Source of the DNA: a virus
Reading direction: 5' to 3' (one strand)
Virus record (IMG/VR): IMGVR_UViG_3300027771_001047
Location: 1 to 38,069 of that record
DNA length: 38,069 nt
The stretch's first letter is position 1. Each line of letters opens with the position of its first letter. The translations under genes were made by a program, and so were the position numbers. The notes beneath the pieces were generated by a model. It searched no databases and had not been told where the DNA came from. It saw only the letters and a program-made list of their open reading frames with translations. This document shows positions 35,054 through 38,069 of this stretch, piece after piece.

Positions 35054-35340
35054 ACCTCAGTAACTATTTCGCCTGCTGTAAGCTTGTGAACATTAAAGTC
35101 CCCACACTTAAACATTTCGTTTAGTTTCTTAGCAAGATTATGTGCATGCCCGGGATTAGAAAAACTAACTTTCTTATACTTAGGACCTGGATAATTAGTA
35201 AGTGCATTTGCACTCTTAAGATTAAATGGCTTCTCTAAGTAAAACACTGCCCAGATAGCTTCTGCTTCTAATACTTGTTCACTCTTATAAGTCTTGTTGT
35301 TGATGTTTTCTAAAATAACTGTTGGCTTAGGCCTGCTCAT
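35050..35340 (-). CDS. Small conserved phage protein of unknown function
   Basis: 96 residues. MSRPKPTVILENINNKTYKSEQVLEAEAIWAVFY... with TNYPGPKYKKVSFSNPGHAHNLAKKLNEMF, a pattern I associate with T4-like marine phages. No catalytic motif; small alpha/beta, basic middle. It has a late promoter box (35372-35379) and an AAAAGG ribosome site (35351-35356) and starts a short run leading to iscU. Confidence 0.75.
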   Translation of the reverse strand: MSRPKPTVILENINNKTYKSEQVLEAEAIWAVFYLEKPFNLKSANALTNYPGPKYKKVSFSNPGHAHNLAKKLNEMFKCGDFNVHKLTAGEIVTEV

Positions 35341-35372
35341 ATGCGTAATTCCTTTTAATTAACTACGCATAT
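35339..35372. repeat. Nine-base inverted repeat across a promoter and start codon
   Basis: ATATGCGTA (35339-35347) and its exact complement TACGCATAT (35364-35372) are separated by 16 bases that contain the ribosome site. One arm touches the late promoter box, the other covers the start codon. The same nine bases recur at 31363-31371 upstream of another gene. It may be an operator or a hairpin; with a T4-like start site most of the first arm would not be in the RNA. Confidence 0.55.
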
Positions 35373-35379
35373 ATTTATC
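35372..35379 (-). promoter_or_regulatory. Late promoter box GATAAATA
   Basis: GATAAATA on the minus strand fits the NATAAATA late box, 32 bases upstream of the ATG at 35340, with AAAAGG in between. It would drive 35340 and the gene behind it. Confidence 0.58.
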
Positions 35380-35394
35380 TTTTTTTAAAGTTAT

Positions 35395-35937
35395 CTACGC
35401 ACTTAAAAATTCACCACGCATATTTATATTAATGTTTATACGTTCAGCAACATCTGTTTGCATATTACTATTGTGCGGAGTTAATCCATCAAATAATACA
35501 AGTCTATTAGCTACAGATTCAACATCTTGGTCTCCAATAGTAGTAGGACCATTATTGCTATTGAGATAGAAGATAGCAGTATGATGAGGAATTTCCATGT
35601 CAATATGCGGAGCATGTGCTTTCTCAACATTTTGATTAGTATATAGATTACATTTTATTCTAAGTAACTCGTGAGTTTGAAATTTAAGTTTCTCTTCTAT
35701 AAAATGTAACAACATTTCAAAGTCTTTAAAATATTGAGATTCTACATCACGATATTTTTGTCCGTCACCGTTGTCGTGTTCTTTACATCCGTATATATTA
35801 TGTATAAAGTAATAATCATCATCTTTGTGATCTGCAACACCAAGTACAAAGTACCATGGAAACTCTGCTCCCATCATTAAGTGCTGAAACCGTGCAAACA
35901 AGTTCGCCGGCAAAAAGTTATCTACTATCTGTACCAT
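35395..35937 (-). CDS. 2OG-Fe(II) oxygenase, prolyl-4-hydroxylase-like
   Basis: 180 residues. HAPHIDMEIPHHTAIFYLN contains His111 and Asp113, GLTPHNSNM gives His155 and AERININ gives Arg166 for 2-oxoglutarate. This is the compact P4H-like form common in marine T4-like phages, set among core genes rather than in the accessory island. Proposed targets in phages are proteins or nucleic acids; none can be chosen here. It abuts the preceding gene by one base. Confidence 0.85.
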   Translation of the reverse strand: MVQIVDNFLPANLFARFQHLMMGAEFPWYFVLGVADHKDDDYYFIHNIYGCKEHDNGDGQKYRDVESQYFKDFEMLLHFIEEKLKFQTHELLRIKCNLYTNQNVEKAHAPHIDMEIPHHTAIFYLNSNNGPTTIGDQDVESVANRLVLFDGLTPHNSNMQTDVAERINININMRGEFLSA

Positions 35938-36179
35938 TAAAAATTCGATCCTCCATCTAACTTAATAACAATTTCTTCATTACTATTATCTTTAGAATCT
36001 GCTACAAGCTTTTCTAAGTCGCCATGTAAACGAGTCATTACAATGCCTAGCGCAAACGCTAGATTCTTAGCCGTGTTCATATCCAGCTTAACTTCTCTTG
36101 CACGACCTTGTTCAGCAGCCTTAACTGCTTGTAAAAATTGTTGCAATGGAAGTGTGTTTAACGGTTCAACGGTTTGCAA
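35937..36179 (-). CDS. Small conserved phage protein
   Basis: 80 residues, largely helical and acidic at the C-terminus: LQQFLQAVKAAEQG, then EVKLDMNTAKNLAFALGIVMTRLHGDLEKLV. The helix pattern suggests a coiled coil or small binding protein. No function can be assigned. Overlaps the gene upstream by 14 bases. Confidence 0.72.
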   Translation of the reverse strand: MQTVEPLNTLPLQQFLQAVKAAEQGRAREVKLDMNTAKNLAFALGIVMTRLHGDLEKLVADSKDNSNEEIVIKLDGGSNF

Positions 36180-36642
36180 TTGATAACTCCGATCTCATTT
36201 CCATCTCTGTTTTAAATGGACCTTTAAATTCATAACGTTCAATTGTAATTTGTTTAGGACAAAAACTCTTAACCCAGCCTTTGTCAAATTTAATAACGTA
36301 ATAGCCTGCGCAATATGCGCTCTTTGATTTATCTGACTTAGTAAACAAAGGAAGCTTACGTACTACATCATACATAGTATTGAATGGAGTAACACTAGTT
36401 GGAAATCCATGCACTATGTTTTCTAAACTAACGACTATATCTTGGCTAGAGTCATGTTCAGTCCAAACAATATCTGTGCCAAATCGTTTTTTCATTTCAC
36501 GCTTAGTATCAAAGAAACATGTTTCTATCTTACTGCTAAACATATAACGATCATCGTTCCAGGACATTGTGCCAATACGTTCTTCATTGTTTTCAACGAT
36601 CCAGAATTTATCTTTTACTATCGGCTTTGCTTTAATTGTCAT
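36166..36642 (-). CDS. Conserved phage protein of unknown function
   Basis: 158 residues from ATG 36642, whose ATGA overlaps the exonuclease stop; the frame stays open upstream to 36711 but the coupling favours this start. The N-terminus (KFWIVENNEERIGTMSWNDDRYMF) and a YCAGYYVIKFDKGWVKSFCPK segment mark a small beta-rich protein I associate with T4-like marine phages. No catalytic site is visible. Coupling to the exonuclease hints at DNA replication or repair. Confidence 0.75.
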   Translation of the reverse strand: MTIKAKPIVKDKFWIVENNEERIGTMSWNDDRYMFSSKIETCFFDTKREMKKRFGTDIVWTEHDSSQDIVVSLENIVHGFPTSVTPFNTMYDVVRKLPLFTKSDKSKSAYCAGYYVIKFDKGWVKSFCPKQITIERYEFKGPFKTEMEMRSELSIANR

Positions 36643-37625
36643 ACAGGGTACCTCGCTTGTAATGGTTTTGCAAAAGACTGTGCTTGATCTGCAATACGTT
36701 GCATATCCCACTTTGCACAGAATTTCATAAGGCGCATGCCTACTTGATCAACACTTTTAGGCTGCATGTTATCTTCAATAACATCATTAATAATACTTCT
36801 AATGTTACCAGGTTGTGCAGTCAAGTCACATAGTACTACATTGCGCTGATAGTCATCAAGTACGCGATGTTCTACGCCTTCATGATCAGTCCAACGTTGT
36901 AGCATCATGTTATTCCAGTTATAACCTTTTGTGTCTTTATCAGCGTAAGCTTCAATAAGACCAACTTTATTCTTAGTGCCTTTCTTACGCACACCAGGGT
37001 AAGCACTAAACACATTATCACTTGTGTCGCCACGCATACACTTTTCAAACAACATAAAGTCAGGCTGCGGTGCAAGCTTAATCTCTTGTGTCTTCTTTTC
37101 AATAACAGGCGAACCGTCATCGTTAAAATAGCCTTGATCTGTAATAGTTACATTAGCAACACCGTTGTACTGTGTGCAGTTAGGGCCTACTAGTTGTGCA
37201 AAGTCGCCGTCTGTACTAATAATAACACAATGATCATTAGGGTGTGCTTGTACCCAACCTGCAATAAGATCATCTGCTTCTAGTTGCTTGTGTTGCATAA
37301 CAGTACAGTTAGTCTTTTCTGTAACAAAGTTCTTAAACTCGTCAAAGATCTCCCAAAACGCCTTATCGTCTTCACTTTCAGTTACAGTCATCTTATCACG
37401 TGCAACTTGCCTATTACGCTTGTAAGGCTCATAATAGTCTTTGCGCCAGCTACGACCTTCTAAACAGAATACAACATGATCTGCGTTAAAGTCATTCCAA
37501 GCTTTTTTAATACTGTTAAGTGTGATATGTAGTGCCATGCCTACTTTCGTATCAATATCGCCACGTACTACGTGCCGCGCTCGAAAGAAAGTATTAGCTG
37601 TGTCTACTAGTACATAAGTTGCCAT
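36639..37625 (-). CDS. 5'-3' exonuclease / T4 RNase H-like FEN nuclease
   Basis: 328 residues, FEN/PIN fold. Metal-binding acids appear in order: Asp8 (LVDTANTFF), EADDL (116-120), STDGDF (Asp139, Asp141) and GDTSDN (Asp200, Asp203), followed by a helix-hairpin-helix-like PGVRKKGTKN that grips DNA. R/K-rich YKRNRQ near 68-73 fits the arch region. Such enzymes remove RNA primers and flaps in phage replication, as T4 RNase H does. It is slightly longer than T4 RNase H by an insertion near 160-185. Has its own sigma70 promoter. Confidence 0.9.
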   Translation of the reverse strand: MATYVLVDTANTFFRARHVVRGDIDTKVGMALHITLNSIKKAWNDFNADHVVFCLEGRSWRKDYYEPYKRNRQVARDKMTVTESEDDKAFWEIFDEFKNFVTEKTNCTVMQHKQLEADDLIAGWVQAHPNDHCVIISTDGDFAQLVGPNCTQYNGVANVTITDQGYFNDDGSPVIEKKTQEIKLAPQPDFMLFEKCMRGDTSDNVFSAYPGVRKKGTKNKVGLIEAYADKDTKGYNWNNMMLQRWTDHEGVEHRVLDDYQRNVVLCDLTAQPGNIRSIINDVIEDNMQPKSVDQVGMRLMKFCAKWDMQRIADQAQSFAKPLQARYPV

Positions 37626-37657
37626 TGTATTGCCTTTTATTGTGTTAATTTATATAT

Positions 37658-37686
37658 AGTATAACATCATTTATCAATGTTGTCAA
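37658..37686 (-). promoter_or_regulatory. Sigma70-type promoter for the exonuclease gene
   Basis: Minus strand TTGACA (37681-37686), 17-base spacer ending in TGT, TATACT (37658-37663). The TGA stop of the upstream gene (37683-37685) lies inside the -35 box. AAAAGG precedes the ATG of the exonuclease. Confidence 0.78.
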
Positions 37687-38069
37687 CTAACTTCTGACTT
37701 ACCTTTACTAATAGGAACAACATTAATGTATCCAGCACCTCGACTAGTGTCTTCGCCGTCAGCCTCTAGCATGTTATGCACAATGTCACGGAACCATCTA
37801 TCTACAATTTCTTCTTCAGGATCATTCTCTACACCATAACCTGCTTCGACAAGTTGTGCGATAAAGTATTCATTCCAGTCAAGTTCAAAGAAGCCGTTAC
37901 GCACATTCTCTTCGTTAACTTTAATATCGATAACATTTACCCAAGGTTCTTTCTTGCGTGTGTGATAGTCTTTAGGATCACGTTGTTTAAGAAGTTCCAT
38001 CTTTTCAGATTCTACTTTTGCTTTCTCAGCTTCTACTTTGTCTAAGCCTGTTATTTTTTTAATAAAGTT
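37683..38069 (-). CDS. Conserved phage protein, 5' end beyond the window
   Basis: The frame is open from the right edge to TGA 37683-37685, giving at least 128 residues. The first visible 23 (NFIKKITGLDKVEAEKAKVE) precede the Met at 38000 without a stop, so the true start is outside the window. Charged EKAKVESEK suggests a helix or coiled coil; then EPWVNVIDIKVN, FFELDWNEYFI and VDRWFRDIVHN, a pattern I associate with a T4-like marine phage protein of unknown role. Its stop overlaps the next promoter. Confidence 0.78.
   Translation of the reverse strand, partial: NFIKKITGLDKVEAEKAKVESEKMELLKQRDPKDYHTRKKEPWVNVIDIKVNEENVRNGFFELDWNEYFIAQLVEAGYGVENDPEEEIVDRWFRDIVHNMLEADGEDTSRGAGYINVVPISKGKSEVS

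Noticed and set aside
1-38069. tRNA genes, CRISPR array, integrase, attachment sites or insertion sequences
   Set aside because: I found no cloverleaf-like sequence with a recognisable T-loop, no regularly spaced repeats, and no recombinase or transposase motif; almost the whole window is coding.

Overview
This window looks like part of the genome of a marine T4-like myovirus, of the pelagimyophage or cyanomyovirus type. It is AT-rich, and its genes abut or overlap by 1-41 bases in long single-strand runs. The right third (about 28.8-38 kb, all on the minus strand) carries genes I associate with this phage group: a FEN-like 5'-3' exonuclease, a MoxR-type AAA+ ATPase beside a vWA/HEXXH metallopeptidase-like protein, several small conserved phage proteins of unknown role, and a tail-fibre or tropism-type protein under a TATAAATA late promoter. 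I see no tRNA, rRNA, CRISPR array, integrase or insertion sequence. The host cannot be read from the sequence.

The left 28.7 kb is an accessory island of tailoring enzymes. Region A (1-9.4 kb, plus) has two paralogous radical SAM proteins bracketing a 2OG-Fe(II) oxygenase, two proteins sharing a C-terminal domain, an NDP-sugar epimerase and two SGNH hydrolases. Region B (9.4-15.5 kb, plus) starts at a near-perfect sigma70 promoter and holds a GT-A-like protein, four more radical SAM enzymes, a small methyltransferase and an Asp/Asn-hydroxylase-like enzyme. Region C (15.5-20.5 kb, minus) holds two radical SAM enzymes, two beta-propeller-like proteins built from a 'hxYxhPhGe' repeat, and a mini kinase. 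Region D (20.6-27.6 kb, plus) has four more Asp/Asn-hydroxylase-like enzymes, a Cys-based phosphatase, a large unknown protein, a third propeller-like protein under a late-type promoter, and a flavin-dependent halogenase-family protein. Region E (27.5-28.7 kb, minus) holds a GNAT-like protein and a minimal adenylate-forming core.

In total I count eight radical SAM enzymes, seven 2OG/hydroxylase-like enzymes and one halogenase-family enzyme. The core side adds a full-length IscU with all ligands and an LPPVK motif, which could help supply Fe-S clusters to the radical SAM enzymes. My reading, as inference, is a phage-encoded system that decorates a glycan or protein (host envelope, nucleotide sugar, or the phage's own virion proteins). 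The repeat propellers are candidate partners or substrates.

Regulation is partly readable. Four sigma70-like promoters (TTGACA, 16-17 base spacer, TGn plus a TATAAT-like box) and several T4-style late boxes (NATAAATA) are visible. A compact terminator, late box and sigma70 promoter lie between the MoxR and vWA genes. All functional calls come from motifs and remembered family features; no database search was run.
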